This document shows, one piece after another, positions 1 through 8,242 of a DNA stretch of 64,000 nucleotides (within the stretch, counting starts at the first letter, position 1; the number at the start of each line of letters is the position of its first letter). The stretch comes from Streptomyces sp. NBC_01498 (GTDB lineage Bacteria; Actinomycetota; Actinomycetes; Streptomycetales; Streptomycetaceae). The position numbers and the translations under genes were made by a program. Below the pieces are notes generated by a model, which worked only from the letters and a program-made list of their open reading frames with translations, searched no databases and was not told the origin of the DNA. The DNA lies in the NCBI RefSeq assembly GCF_036327775.1, contig NZ_CP109598.1, forward strand, positions 1,488,001 to 1,552,000, read 5' to 3'.

Positions 1-102
1 GGCGGCGGATCGGAGGGACTTCCCTCCGGAGGGCACAGTACTCACAGGCGCAGACCTTACCCGCGCGGCTACCCGCCGGTCGCACCGTGCCAAGCTTGGC
101 CC

Positions 103-630
103 ATGGAGCAAGCCGTGGCGCCTTTCGACGAACGTCTCACCGCACCGGGGTCCTGGTGGGCGATCAGTGCCCTGTTCGGTCTCGCGGGCGGTCTCGTCCT
201 GATGCCGCTGGGTACGGTGCCGATGCTGGGGGCGCTGGTCGTGACGGGGCTGCTGGCGGCCCTGGCGGTCAGTTCGTACGGATCGGCGCGGATCCGGGTG
301 GTGGCCGGCTCGCTCGTGGCGGGCGACGCGCGGATTCCGGTGGCGGCGCTCGGCGACGCGGAGGTGCTGGGCGGCGACGAGGCGCGTGCCTGGCGTACGT
401 ACAAGGCCGATCCGCGCGCCTTCATGCTGCTGCGCAGCTACGTCCCGACGGCGCTGCGGGTGGTGGTCGACGACCCCGACGACCCGACCCCGTACCTCTA
501 TCTGTCGACCCGCAGGCCCCGGGCGCTCGCGGCGGCCCTGGAGGCGGCACGGGACACCGGGAGCGCCGTGCCGCGGACGGGCGGGGCGGGGACGGCGGAC
601 GGACCGGAATCGCGGCAGGACAGGGCCTGA
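103..630 (+). CDS. DUF3093 family membrane protein
   Basis: A 175-residue protein of the actinobacterial DUF3093 family; its biochemical role is not known. Two hydrophobic helices lie near the N-terminus (about residues 20-55: a leucine/glycine-rich stretch, then a valine/leucine-rich one). They are followed by a soluble domain with the family-typical segment DPRAFMLLRSYVPTALRVVV and a DPTPYLYLSTRRP motif near residues 125-145. The last 30 residues are low complexity. The first ATG is used; no clear Shine-Dalgarno precedes it, so the start is moderately certain. It converges on the EcsC-like gene, with the two stops about 10 bp apart if the frameshift proposed there is real. In Streptomyces this gene usually sits beside DUF4193 and cutRS, as here. 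Confidence 0.85.
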   Translation: MEQAVAPFDERLTAPGSWWAISALFGLAGGLVLMPLGTVPMLGALVVTGLLAALAVSSYGSARIRVVAGSLVAGDARIPVAALGDAEVLGGDEARAWRTYKADPRAFMLLRSYVPTALRVVVDDPDDPTPYLYLSTRRPRALAAALEAARDTGSAVPRTGGAGTADGPESRQDRA

Positions 631-639
631 CGTCAGGCC

Positions 640-1552
640 CTAACGGCCCAGCTCCTTCGGGAGTTCGGGGCGGCAGCACCTCCGGCTGTTCCAGCGGCGG
701 GAGGGCGGGCAGGGCGTCCCAGGAGACCTGCCGGGTGCGCAGGTCCTTGCGGATGTGTTCGGCGACCTTCTGGGTGTCGCGCCGGTTCATCATCGCGCCG
801 ACGGCGGCGCCGATCATGAACGGCATCAGGTTCGGCAGGGTGCGGATCGTGCGCTTCATGATCTGCTGGCGCAGTTCGCGCTTCATCCGGCCGGTGAGCG
901 CCGAGTTGAGCGTCGCGGGCTTGGTGAGGTCGACGCCGCGTTCCTCGGTCCACGCGGTCAGATAGGCGGTGCTGCGCTGCTTGAGGGTGCCGGGCGGTCG
1001 CAGCCCGTAGACCTCGTGCAGTTCGGCGACGAGTTTCAGTTCGATCGCGGCGACGGCCGTGATCTCCGCGGCCAGTTCGGCCGGCATCGCGGGCGGTACG
1101 GGCATCATCGCGACGGCGCCGATCCCGGCGCCGACCGTCGAGCTGCTGTTCGCCGCTCCCGCGACGAGTTTGTCGGCCAGCTCCTCGGGTCCGAGGCCCG
1201 GGAACTGCCGCCGGAGCGTGGCCAGATCACGGACGGGGATACGCGGGGTGTTGTCGATGATCCGGTCGGCGACATGCGCCAGCGCGCTCCTGGCGCTCGC
1301 GCCGCCCTTCTGTATGCCCCGCCGGACCCTGCTCAGGCGCCCGGTGGCGGGCCCGTCGTGGTCCCGGGGGGCGGATTCGAGCGAGGCCGGGAGACCTCGC
1401 CCGTCGTCGTCGGAGCCGCCGGTGCGGGGCAGGAGGGCGGAGTGCTCGGCAGCGGGCGTGACGCCATCTGCCGGGCCCTGGCCGTGCTGGTACGCCTCCG
1501 GCGCGCCTTTGCGCCGGAAACGCCGTTTCCTGGACGGGGTGTCACCTGCCAC
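640..1552 (-). CDS. EcsC-like conserved protein, probable 3' frameshift
   Basis: A conserved actinobacterial protein of unknown function. The first 90 residues are charged and disordered. The core (about residues 90-250) has hydrophobic segments around VGAGIGAVAMMPVPPAMPAE and a pattern ending in LHEVYGLRPP that resembles the EcsC family; this is a weak family call. The GTG start is at 1552. As sequenced, the frame runs on to a stop near 422, overlapping the convergent DUF3093 gene by about 200 bp with a proline/arginine-rich tail unlike a protein end. Removing one base from the four-G run at 667-670 gives the compact ending LPPELPKELGR and a TAG at 640-642, 10 bp from the DUF3093 stop. I annotate that end. 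The indel may be a sequencing error or a real mutation. Confidence 0.7.
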
Positions 1553-1564
1553 GGCCGACCGCTC

Positions 1565-1861
1565 TCAGTCGCAGTCGCGGCAGATCGGCTGACCGTTCTT
1601 CTCCCGGGACAGCTGACTGCGGTGGTGGACCAGGAAGCAGCTCATGCAGGTGAACTCGTCGGCCTGCCTGGGCAGTACACGAACCGACAGCTCCTCGTTG
1701 GAGAGGTCCGCCCCGGGCAGTTCGAGCCCTTCGGCCTGCTCGAACTCGTCCACGTCGACCGCGGATGTCGACTTGTCGTTCCGACGGGCCTTCAGTTCCT
1801 CAAGGCTGTCGGAATCGACGTCGTCATCGGTCTTGCGTGGGGTGTCGTAATCCGTTGCCAT
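1565..1861 (-). CDS. DUF4193 family small zinc-ribbon-like protein
   Basis: A 98-residue acidic protein of the DUF4193 family, near-universal in actinobacteria and of unknown function. The N-terminal half is highly charged. The C-terminal half carries a CMSC pair and a terminal CRDC pair separated by about 20 residues, the spacing of a zinc ribbon, so metal binding is likely. The ATG at 1861 is preceded by a purine-rich ribosome site (GGGGGAGAAGAG). It lies just upstream of, and on the same strand as, the EcsC-like gene, 12 bp away, so the two are probably co-transcribed. Confidence 0.9.
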   Translation of the reverse strand: MATDYDTPRKTDDDVDSDSLEELKARRNDKSTSAVDVDEFEQAEGLELPGADLSNEELSVRVLPRQADEFTCMSCFLVHHRSQLSREKNGQPICRDCD

Positions 1862-2253
1862 ATCTCTTCTCCCCCTCTGGGTGTCATCGGTGTCTCAGCG
1901 CACGTAACGCGTGAGAGGCCGGACTTGTGCCCGACCTGAGGCGGAGATTTTGCCTCACATCAAGGTCTGTTACTCAATCGACACCCAACCGGACACTTCG
2001 CGAGTGATCGGTATTGGGTGGCGAACCGGACCGTACACGGTCCGAATGTCGTACTTCACGGGCGCCACCCCGTGTACTTCCCGTGATCACCGCCCCTGGA
2101 AACCAGGATTTTCCCGGCTTTCCATACGGGGCTTGATCACAGAGAGTGCGAGGCTTGAATTCGCCCCTGTGATCGATCACACAGGGCCCCAACCAGGACC
2201 GGGTCCCGAAAATTCCGCGCATAGCGAACTTCGCTCCGGTTCGGAGCGAATAT
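1862..2253. other. Intergenic region between cutS and DUF4193, palindrome-rich
   Basis: This 392 bp stretch holds no convincing gene. It lies downstream of cutS and upstream of the DUF4193 gene, both on the minus strand, and is less GC-rich than its surroundings. On the minus strand a possible promoter is TTGAGT (about 1972-1977) with CAAAAT 19 bp further on. It contains GTGATCAC at 2083-2090, TGATCACA at 2134-2141, a perfect 14-bp palindrome at 2168-2181, and two copies of GTACTTC(A/C)CG at 2051 and 2074. The promoter call is inference. Confidence 0.5.
2168..2181. promoter_or_regulatory. Crp-type palindrome TGTGATCGATCACA
   Basis: A perfect 14-bp palindrome. Its inner 12 bases read GTG-ATCGAT-CAC, which fits the GTG-N6-CAC pattern reported for Streptomyces Crp binding sites. 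It is about 310 bp upstream of the DUF4193 start and 75 bp past the cutS stop, an unusual distance for a DUF4193 operator. No experiment supports binding here. Confidence 0.4.
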
Positions 2254-3501
2254 TCAGAGTGGCAGAGTGACGCGCATCACGAGCCCGCCTCCCTCGCGGG
2301 GCTCCGCGATGATACGGCCCCCGTGGGCCCGCGCCACCGAGCGGGCGATGGAAAGCCCGAGGCCCACGCCCTTGTCGCTGCCGGTCCGCTCCGTACGGAG
2401 GCGCCGGAACGGTTCGAAGATGTTGTCGATCTCGTACGCGGGAACGGTCGGCCCCGTGTTCGACACCAGCAGTACCGCCGCCCCGTGCTCGACCCGGGTC
2501 GTGACCTCGACCCAGCCGTCCTCCTTCACGTTGTAGCGGACGGCGTTCTGTACGAGGTTGAGCGCGATCCGCTCCAGCAGGACGCCGTTGCCCTGCACGA
2601 CCGCCTCGGCGCGCTCGCCGCGCAGCTCGACGCCCTTCGCCTCGGCCTCGCCGCGGGTCTGGTCGACGGCGCGGGTGGCGACCTCGGCGAGGTCGACGGG
2701 TTTGCGCTCGACCAGCTGGTTCTCACTGCGGGCCAGCAGCAGCAGGCCCTCCACCAGCTGTTCGCTGCGTTCGTTGGTCGCCAGCAGCGTCCGGCCGAGC
2801 TGCTGGAGCTCGACGGGCGCCGCCGGGTCGGAGAGCTGGACCTCCAGGAGCGTGCGGTTGATCGCCAGGGGCGTACGCAGTTCGTGGGAGGCGTTCGCGA
2901 CGAACCGCTGCTGCGCCGTGAACGCCCGCTCCAGGCGCTCCAGCATCTCGTCGAAGGTGTCGGCCAGCTCCTTCAGTTCGTCGTCCGGACCGTCCAGTTC
3001 GATCCGGCGGGCCAGGTCGGAACCGACCACCCGGCGGGCGGTCCGGGTGATCCGGCCCAGCGGTGACAGGACCCGGCCCGCCATCGCGTAACCGAACGCG
3101 AAGGCGATGATGGACAGACCGGTCAGGGCGAACAGCGAACGTGTGAGCAGGTCGTCCAGCGCCTGCTGGCGCTGTGCGGACAGACACGTCTTGAGTGCGG
3201 CGTTCAACTGGTCGTTGTTGACGGCGTCGTTCAGCGCGGGACAGGTCGGGCTCGACAGCTGGATGTTGTCGCCCCGGACCTCCAGCGCGAGCTGGCTGCC
3301 CTCGTGGATGGCCTGGGCCGCCAGCAGATAGATGATCGAGAGCAGCAGGATGCCGGCGATCAGGAACATCCCGCCGTACAGCAGCGTCAGCCGTATCCGG
3401 ATCGTCGGCCGGACCCAGGGCAGCGCCTGGTCCGGGCGCCTGGGGTCCCAGGTCGGCTTGGGGGGCGCCGTGGGCGGCGCCGGGGTCGTTGCCACGGGCA
3501 T
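2254..3501 (-). CDS. cutS: Two-component sensor histidine kinase CutS
   Basis: A 415-residue membrane kinase, the length of S. lividans/S. coelicolor CutS. The order is: a short proline-rich N-terminus, TM1 (about 37-62), an extracytoplasmic loop of about 60 residues, TM2 (about 121-142), HAMP, HisKA with phosphoacceptor His206 in FVANASHELRTP, an N-box (NLVQNAVRYN) and a G-box (GVGLGLSIARSVARAHGG). The loop has exactly two cysteines, Cys87 and Cys106, consistent with a redox/disulfide sensing model discussed for CutS. The ATG overlaps the cutR stop by one base (TGATG), so translation is coupled. CutRS has been linked to secretion stress and to melanin/antibiotic regulation in Streptomyces. 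Confidence 0.95.
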   Translation of the reverse strand: MPVATTPAPPTAPPKPTWDPRRPDQALPWVRPTIRIRLTLLYGGMFLIAGILLLSIIYLLAAQAIHEGSQLALEVRGDNIQLSSPTCPALNDAVNNDQLNAALKTCLSAQRQQALDDLLTRSLFALTGLSIIAFAFGYAMAGRVLSPLGRITRTARRVVGSDLARRIELDGPDDELKELADTFDEMLERLERAFTAQQRFVANASHELRTPLAINRTLLEVQLSDPAAPVELQQLGRTLLATNERSEQLVEGLLLLARSENQLVERKPVDLAEVATRAVDQTRGEAEAKGVELRGERAEAVVQGNGVLLERIALNLVQNAVRYNVKEDGWVEVTTRVEHGAAVLLVSNTGPTVPAYEIDNIFEPFRRLRTERTGSDKGVGLGLSIARSVARAHGGRIIAEPREGGGLVMRVTLPL

Positions 3502-4154
3502 CAGATCCGGTAGCCGGAGCCGGGCACGGTGACGATCACGGGCGGCTCGCCGAGCTTGCGGCGGAGCGTCATGACCGTGACGCGCACGACATTGGTGAAG
3601 GGGTCGGTGTTCTCGTCCCAGGCCTTCTCGAGGAGCTGCTCGGCGGAGACCACGGCGCCCTCGCTGCGCATCAGCACGTCGAGGACGGCGAACTCCTTGG
3701 GCGCGAGCTGGATCTCCTTGCCGTCCCGGAAGACCTCGCGGCGGTTGGGGTCGAGCTTGATGCCGGACCGTTCCAGGACCGGCGGCAGCGGGACGGTCGT
3801 ACGGCGGCCGAGCGCCCGGACCCGCGCGGTCAGCTCCGTGAAGGCGAACGGCTTGGGGAGGTAGTCGTCCGCGCCCAGCTCCAGGCCCTCGACACGGTCG
3901 CTGACGTCGCCGGACGCGGTGAGCATCAGCACCCGTGTGGGCACGCCCAGTTCGACGATCCGGCGGCAGACGTCGTCGCCGTGGACCAGGGGGAGATCGC
4001 GGTCGAGCACCACGACGTCGTAGTCGTTGACGCCGATCCGCTCCAGGGCCGCGGCGCCGTCGTACACGACGTCGACGGCCATGGCTTCCCGGCGCAGGCC
4101 GGTGGCCACCGCATCGGCGAGCAGTTGCTCGTCCTCGACGACGAGTACGCGCAC
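3501..4154 (-). CDS. cutR: OmpR-family response regulator CutR
   Basis: A 217-residue response regulator: receiver domain (phospho-acceptor Asp51, acidic pocket Glu7/Asp8, conserved Lys in PKPF) followed by an OmpR/PhoB winged helix ending in RVTVMTLRRKLGEPPVI and GSGYRI. I chose the GTG at 4154 (protein begins MRVLVVEDEQ) because an AGGAAGGA ribosome site precedes it and it gives the 217-residue CutR length. Longer in-frame extensions upstream add a non-conserved tail. It is first in the cutRS operon and ends overlapping the cutS start. Identification as CutR rests on the neighbours, the length and the paired kinase. Confidence 0.95.
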   Translation of the reverse strand: MRVLVVEDEQLLADAVATGLRREAMAVDVVYDGAAALERIGVNDYDVVVLDRDLPLVHGDDVCRRIVELGVPTRVLMLTASGDVSDRVEGLELGADDYLPKPFAFTELTARVRALGRRTTVPLPPVLERSGIKLDPNRREVFRDGKEIQLAPKEFAVLDVLMRSEGAVVSAEQLLEKAWDENTDPFTNVVRVTVMTLRRKLGEPPVIVTVPGSGYRI

Positions 4155-4514
4155 GTCGCTGTCCTTCCTGTGGGGCCCTCGCGCCGGAGATCCGGGGAAC
4201 CGGGCAGGTCGTAGCACTGATGGTGTGCGGGCCCATCCTGCCCGCTACGCGCATAAACCGGCGGTAAGACAATGCCGACCACCGGGCATACGGGAGGAAT
4301 ACGCAAGATTCTTGAATGTCGAGAGGTTTCTCCCCGGCACCCCCTGGGGATGAGGTGTGCACACCCGAGATCACGCCCCTTACGTGGCATTCCACTACCC
4401 GCTCTGTCCCCCAGAGGGAGTGGTGCGTGATCGACCGCAGTCGGCACTTCCAGGTGCCACGTGACCACGACGCCGGCACACCCCCGTGCCATCGACCCAC
4501 GCCGAGGGGGCGCA

Positions 4515-4688
4515 ATGGACGCATTCACCGCAGGTCTTCTACAGCGCATAAGGGCCACGGAATCCGATCTCACACGGGCCCGGGAGACGGGCGACGACTT
4601 CCTCGCGGAGGTCGAGCAGGAGGAGCTGGACGACCTGCACCGCCTGGCCGAGGAACACGGCGTTCAGTTCGGCGCCGCGAACGTGTGA
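4515..4688 (+). CDS. Small conserved coiled-coil protein
   Basis: A 57-residue acidic protein beginning MDAFTAGLLQRIRATESDL and rich in Glu, Asp, Arg and Leu, predicted as one amphipathic helix. The ATG at 4515 has a GAGGGGG ribosome site 4 bp upstream, so I prefer it to the GTG at 4461, which has none. It reads away from cutR, sharing an intergenic region of about 360 bp, and is closed by a strong hairpin just after the stop. Small proteins like this occur beside cutRS in Streptomyces, but no function is known to me. Confidence 0.75.
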   Translation: MDAFTAGLLQRIRATESDLTRARETGDDFLAEVEQEELDDLHRLAEEHGVQFGAANV

Positions 4689-4699
4689 CCTGAACGGAG

Positions 4700-4734
4700 A
4701 GGACCCCGGCGCCACGGGACGGCGCCGGGGTCCT
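4700..4734 (+). terminator. Hairpin terminator after small coiled-coil gene
   Basis: An inverted repeat with 14-base arms (4700-4713 and 4721-4734; core GGACCCCGGCGCC) and a 7-base loop, starting 12 bp after the stop at 4688 and followed by TTCC. Confidence 0.8.
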
Positions 4735-4744
4735 TTCCTGTCCG

Positions 4745-4773
4745 CGGTCGGTACGGCCGGGCCGTACCGACCG
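4745..4773 (-). terminator. Hairpin between convergent genes
   Basis: Perfect 13-base arms (CGGTCGGTACGGC at 4745-4757 and its complement at 4761-4773) around a 3-base loop. It lies 36 bp beyond the inositol monophosphatase stop on the minus strand. With the 4700-4734 hairpin it makes a two-hairpin barrier between convergent genes. Confidence 0.65.
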
Positions 4774-4808
4774 CCCGTACGGCGCCGACCGGCGGCGGGA
4801 CCGGCCGG

Positions 4809-5633
4809 TCAGTCGTGCCAGGCTCCGTACTCCTCCAGCAGCGCCTGGAGGGGTTCGAAGACGCCGGGGGCGGCCGCCACCGTCAGGTCGCCGTCGGCCG
4901 GGGTGCCCGGACGCCCGCCGGTGAGCGCGCCCGCCTCGCGGGCGACGAGGGCCCCGGCGGCGAGGTCCCAGGGGTGGAGCCCGCGTTCGTAGTAGCCGTC
5001 GAGGCGGCCCGCCGCGACGTCGCAGAGGTCGACGGCCGCGGAGCCGCCGCGCCGGATGTCCCGCAGCCGCGGGATCAGCCGCGCGGCGATCGCCGCCTGG
5101 CGGGTACGGACGGTGGTGACGTAGTTGAAGCCGGTCGAGACGAGCGCCTGGTCCAGCGACGGGGCGGGACGGCAGCGCACCGGGCGGTCGTTGAGGTACG
5201 CGCCGCCGCCGCGCACCGCCCGGAAGGTCTCGCGGCGCATCGGGGCCTCGACCACGCCGGCGACGGTGACGCCGTCGCGTTCGGCGGCGATGGAGACGGC
5301 CCAGGTCGGCAGCCCGTAAAGGTAGTTGACGGTGCCGTCCAGCGGGTCGATCACCCAGCGCACCCCGCTGGTGCCCGCCGAACTGGCGCCCTCCTCACCG
5401 AGGAAGCCGTCGTGGGGGCGGTGCTCCGCGAGGAAACCGGTGATCAGTTTCTCGGCCGCGATGTCCATCTCCGTGACGACGTCGATGGGGCTGGACTTGG
5501 TCGCGGCCACGCCCAGGTCGGCGGGGCGGCCGTCCCGCAGCAGCGCCCCGGCCCGGCGGGCCGCCTCCAGGGCGAGGGCGAGCAGTTCGGTGGCGAGGGG
5601 GTCGGTGGGGGTGTCGGTGCCGGGCAGGGTCAC
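4809..5633 (-). CDS. Inositol monophosphatase family phosphatase
   Basis: A 274-residue magnesium-dependent phosphatase of the IMPase/SuhB/CysQ superfamily. Visible motifs are the GEE metal ligand (FLGEEGAS, about residues 75-85), DPLDGTVNYLYGLP (metal ligands Asp, Asp, plus Gly-Thr, about 95-108) and the C-terminal WDLAAGALVAREAGA. The GTG at 5633 is chosen because GAGGAGGA lies about 12 bases upstream and the frame then begins 32 bp after the ferrochelatase stop. The two genes are on one strand and probably form one transcript. The substrate is not determined; inositol-1-phosphate, histidinol phosphate and others are handled by this superfamily. Confidence 0.9.
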   Translation of the reverse strand: MTLPGTDTPTDPLATELLALALEAARRAGALLRDGRPADLGVAATKSSPIDVVTEMDIAAEKLITGFLAEHRPHDGFLGEEGASSAGTSGVRWVIDPLDGTVNYLYGLPTWAVSIAAERDGVTVAGVVEAPMRRETFRAVRGGGAYLNDRPVRCRPAPSLDQALVSTGFNYVTTVRTRQAAIAARLIPRLRDIRRGGSAAVDLCDVAAGRLDGYYERGLHPWDLAAGALVAREAGALTGGRPGTPADGDLTVAAAPGVFEPLQALLEEYGAWHD

Positions 5634-5664
5634 GGGCGGGTACTCCTCCTCAGGAAGACGGGCG

Positions 5665-6795
5665 TTACGGGGCGTACGGGCTGTCCGCTCCGGCGGCGGC
5701 CGGGCGGGGCGTACGGGCCGGGCAGCAGCCGACCGGGCACACGTCGTGGCTCGCCCCGAGCGCCCCGAGGGCGCAGCGCTCCACCGCACTCCCCCGCTCG
5801 GCCGCCGCGCGCTCCAGGAGCAGTTCGCGTACGGCGCCGACGAACCGCTCGTCGGCGCCCACGGTCGCCGAGCGCCGCACCGGCAGGCCGAGTTCGGCGG
5901 CCTTCGCCAGGGCCTCGGTGTCGAGGTCGTACAGCACCTCCATGTGGTCCGAGACGAACCCGATGGGCACCATGACGACCGCCGGGGCCCCCGCGCCGTG
6001 CAGGGCCGCCAGGTGGTCGCAGATGTCGGGCTCCAGCCAGGGGATGTGCGGGGCGCCGCTGCGGGACTGGTAGACGAGCTCCCAGGGGTGGTCGACGCCG
6101 GTCTCCTCGCGTACCGCGCCGGCGATCAGCCGCGCCGCGTCGAGGTGCTGGGCGACGTACGCGCCGCCGTCGCCGTGGTCCTGGACGGGGCCCGAGGTGT
6201 CGGCGGCGGCCACCGGGACGGAGTGGGTGGTGAAGGCGAGGCGCGCCCCGTCGCGTACGTCCCGCGGCAGGTCGGCGAGGGACGCCAGGACGCCGTCGAC
6301 CATGGGCCCGACGAAACCGGGGTGGTTGAAGTAGTGCCGCAGCTTGTCGACGCGCGGCGGCTCCAGTCCCTCGGCGGTGAGCGTCGCGAGCGCGTCGGCG
6401 AGGTTCTCGCGGTACTGGCGGCAGCCGGAGTAGGAGGCGTAGGCGCTGGTGGCGAGGACGGCGACGCGGCGCCTGCCGTCCTTGGTCATCTCCCGCAGGG
6501 TGTCGGTGAGGTAGGGCGCCCAGTTGCGGTTGCCCCAGTACACGGGCAGGTCGAGACCGTGGTCGGCGAAGTCCTCGCGCAGGGCCTCCAGCAGCGTCCT
6601 GTTCTGCTCGTTGATCGGGCTGATCCCGCCGAACAGGAAGTAGTGCTGCCCGACTTCTTTCAGGCGCTCCGTGGGGATGCCCCGGCCGCGGGTCACGTTC
6701 TCCAGGAACGGGACCACGTCGTCCGGGCCCTCGGGGCCGCCGAAGGACAGCAGGAGAAGGGCGTCGTAGGGGGAGCTGGCACGCGGTTCGGACAT
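5665..6795 (-). CDS. hemH: Coproporphyrin/protoporphyrin ferrochelatase
   Basis: A 376-residue ferrochelatase inserting ferrous iron into the porphyrin ring at the end of haem synthesis. In actinobacteria the substrate is normally coproporphyrin III (the CpfC type). Visible features are the N-terminal [20 protein letters not shown], the ISPINEQN loop, a FTTHSVPVA segment carrying the metal-binding His (about residue 190), and a [19 protein letters not shown] segment with the conserved Glu (about 270-290). Near the C-terminus is a cysteine cluster ([18 protein letters not shown]) of the kind that holds a [2Fe-2S] centre in actinobacterial enzymes. It is first in a two-gene unit with the inositol monophosphatase and is divergent from the MFS gene. 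Confidence 0.95.
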   Translation of the reverse strand: MSEPRASSPYDALLLLSFGGPEGPDDVVPFLENVTRGRGIPTERLKEVGQHYFLFGGISPINEQNRTLLEALREDFADHGLDLPVYWGNRNWAPYLTDTLREMTKDGRRRVAVLATSAYASYSGCRQYRENLADALATLTAEGLEPPRVDKLRHYFNHPGFVGPMVDGVLASLADLPRDVRDGARLAFTTHSVPVAAADTSGPVQDHGDGGAYVAQHLDAARLIAGAVREETGVDHPWELVYQSRSGAPHIPWLEPDICDHLAALHGAGAPAVVMVPIGFVSDHMEVLYDLDTEALAKAAELGLPVRRSATVGADERFVGAVRELLLERAAAERGSAVERCALGALGASHDVCPVGCCPARTPRPAAAGADSPYAP

Positions 6796-6979
6796 ACCAC
6801 GATCCTGCCACCGGCGGTCGTGCGGCGATAAATCGCGGCGCGCGGGCGGACCGCCGGACCGTAAGCTGTCCGCGCCTGTTCATTCCTTACCGCCCCGCGT
6901 TGCCCGACCGCCCGCACGCTCCTGCCCGCCCGTGCCCGGCGGCGGTCCTCCCCGGCGACAGCGCACATCGGAGCGTCAC

Positions 6980-8242
6980 GTGCCCAGTCCCTACCGCGCG
7001 ATCTTCGCCGCGCCCGGCACCGTGCGGTTCAGCGCGGCCGGTCTCGTCGGCCGGATGCCGCTCTCCATGCTGGCCATCGGCGTCGTGACGATGATCTCCC
7101 AGATCACCGGCCGGTACGGGCTGGCGGGCGCGCTGGCGGCCACCCTCGCGCTGTCCGCCGCCGGGATGGGGCCGCTGATCTCGCGGCTCGTGGACCGGCA
7201 CGGGCAGCGGCGGGTGCTGCGGCCCACCGCGCTGACCGCCGTGACGGCCGGCACCGGACTGCTCGTCTGCGCGCAGTGGTCGGCCCCGGAGTGGACGCTG
7301 TTCGTCTTCGCGGCGGGCGCGGGCTGCATGCCGAGCGTGGGGGCGATGGTCCGGGCGCGCTGGGCGGCGATCTACCGGGGGTCGCCCCGTGAGCTGCACG
7401 CGGCGTACGCGTGGGAGTCGATCGTCGACGAGGTGTGCTTCATCTTCGGCCCGATCGTCGCGATCGGGCTGTCCACGGCCTGGTTCCCGGCGGCGGGCCC
7501 GCTGCTCGCGGTGGTGTTCCTGGTGACCGGGGTCTTCTGGCTGACGGCGCAGCGGGCCACCGAGCCCGTTCCGCACCCGCGTGAGCACCACACCGGGGGC
7601 AGCGCGCTGCGCTCCCCCGGACTCCAGGTGCTCGTGGTGACGTTCGTGGCGACCGGCGCGATCTTCGGCGCCGTCGACGTGGTGACCGTGGCCTTCGCCG
7701 AGGAGCGGGGGAACAAGACGGCGGCGAGCCTGGTGCTCGCGGTGTACGCGCTCGGGTCGTGCCTCGCGGGCGCCGCCTTCGGGCTGCTGCACCCGCGCGG
7801 CAGCGCGTCGAAACGGTGGCTGGTGGGCGTCTGTGCGATGGCCGTGAGTATGATCCCCCTCCAACTGGCCGGGAGTCTGCCGATCCTGGCCGTGGCACTC
7901 TTCGTCGCCGGCCTCTCGGTCGCACCCACGATGGTGACGACCATGGCCCTCGTCGAGGCGCACGTACCTCGTACCAAGCTCACCGAGGGCATGACCTGGA
8001 CCGGTACCGGGCTCGCCGTCGGGGTGGCGCTCGGTTCCTCCGCCGCGGGATGGGTGGTGGACGCCTCCGGGGCGCGGGCGGGGTTCACGGTGCCCGTCCT
8101 GGCGGGAGTGCTCGCGGCCCTGGTCGCGCTGCTGGGGCACGGCCGGCTGCGGGAGCGGCCCACGGATCGGGAGGGGTACGGGACGGATGACCAACTCCGG
8201 TACAGGCGCGACGACGAGGAACCCGACAAGCACCTGGCGTAA
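6980..8242 (+). CDS. MFS transporter
   Basis: A 420-residue major facilitator protein with about 12 hydrophobic segments and a MFS loop motif (RLVDRHGQRRVLRP, about residues 70-83). The DHA-type N-terminal half has no visible substrate signature, and efflux is more likely than uptake. The GTG at 6980 has GGAG 7 bases upstream; an in-frame GTG/ATG further up would add a 16-residue non-membrane leader. The last 56 bp overlap the next gene, so the two are probably translated together. The substrate is unknown. Overlap with the lactone oxidase hints at a sugar- or polyol-related role, which is inference. Confidence 0.85.
   Translation: MPSPYRAIFAAPGTVRFSAAGLVGRMPLSMLAIGVVTMISQITGRYGLAGALAATLALSAAGMGPLISRLVDRHGQRRVLRPTALTAVTAGTGLLVCAQWSAPEWTLFVFAAGAGCMPSVGAMVRARWAAIYRGSPRELHAAYAWESIVDEVCFIFGPIVAIGLSTAWFPAAGPLLAVVFLVTGVFWLTAQRATEPVPHPREHHTGGSALRSPGLQVLVVTFVATGAIFGAVDVVTVAFAEERGNKTAASLVLAVYALGSCLAGAAFGLLHPRGSASKRWLVGVCAMAVSMIPLQLAGSLPILAVALFVAGLSVAPTMVTTMALVEAHVPRTKLTEGMTWTGTGLAVGVALGSSAAGWVVDASGARAGFTVPVLAGVLAALVALLGHGRLRERPTDREGYGTDDQLRYRRDDEEPDKHLA

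Noticed and set aside
1..45. Possible start of a minus-strand gene (GTG at 45 reading out of the window)
   Set aside because: Only 15 codons are visible and the ribosome site is weak; too little to support a call.
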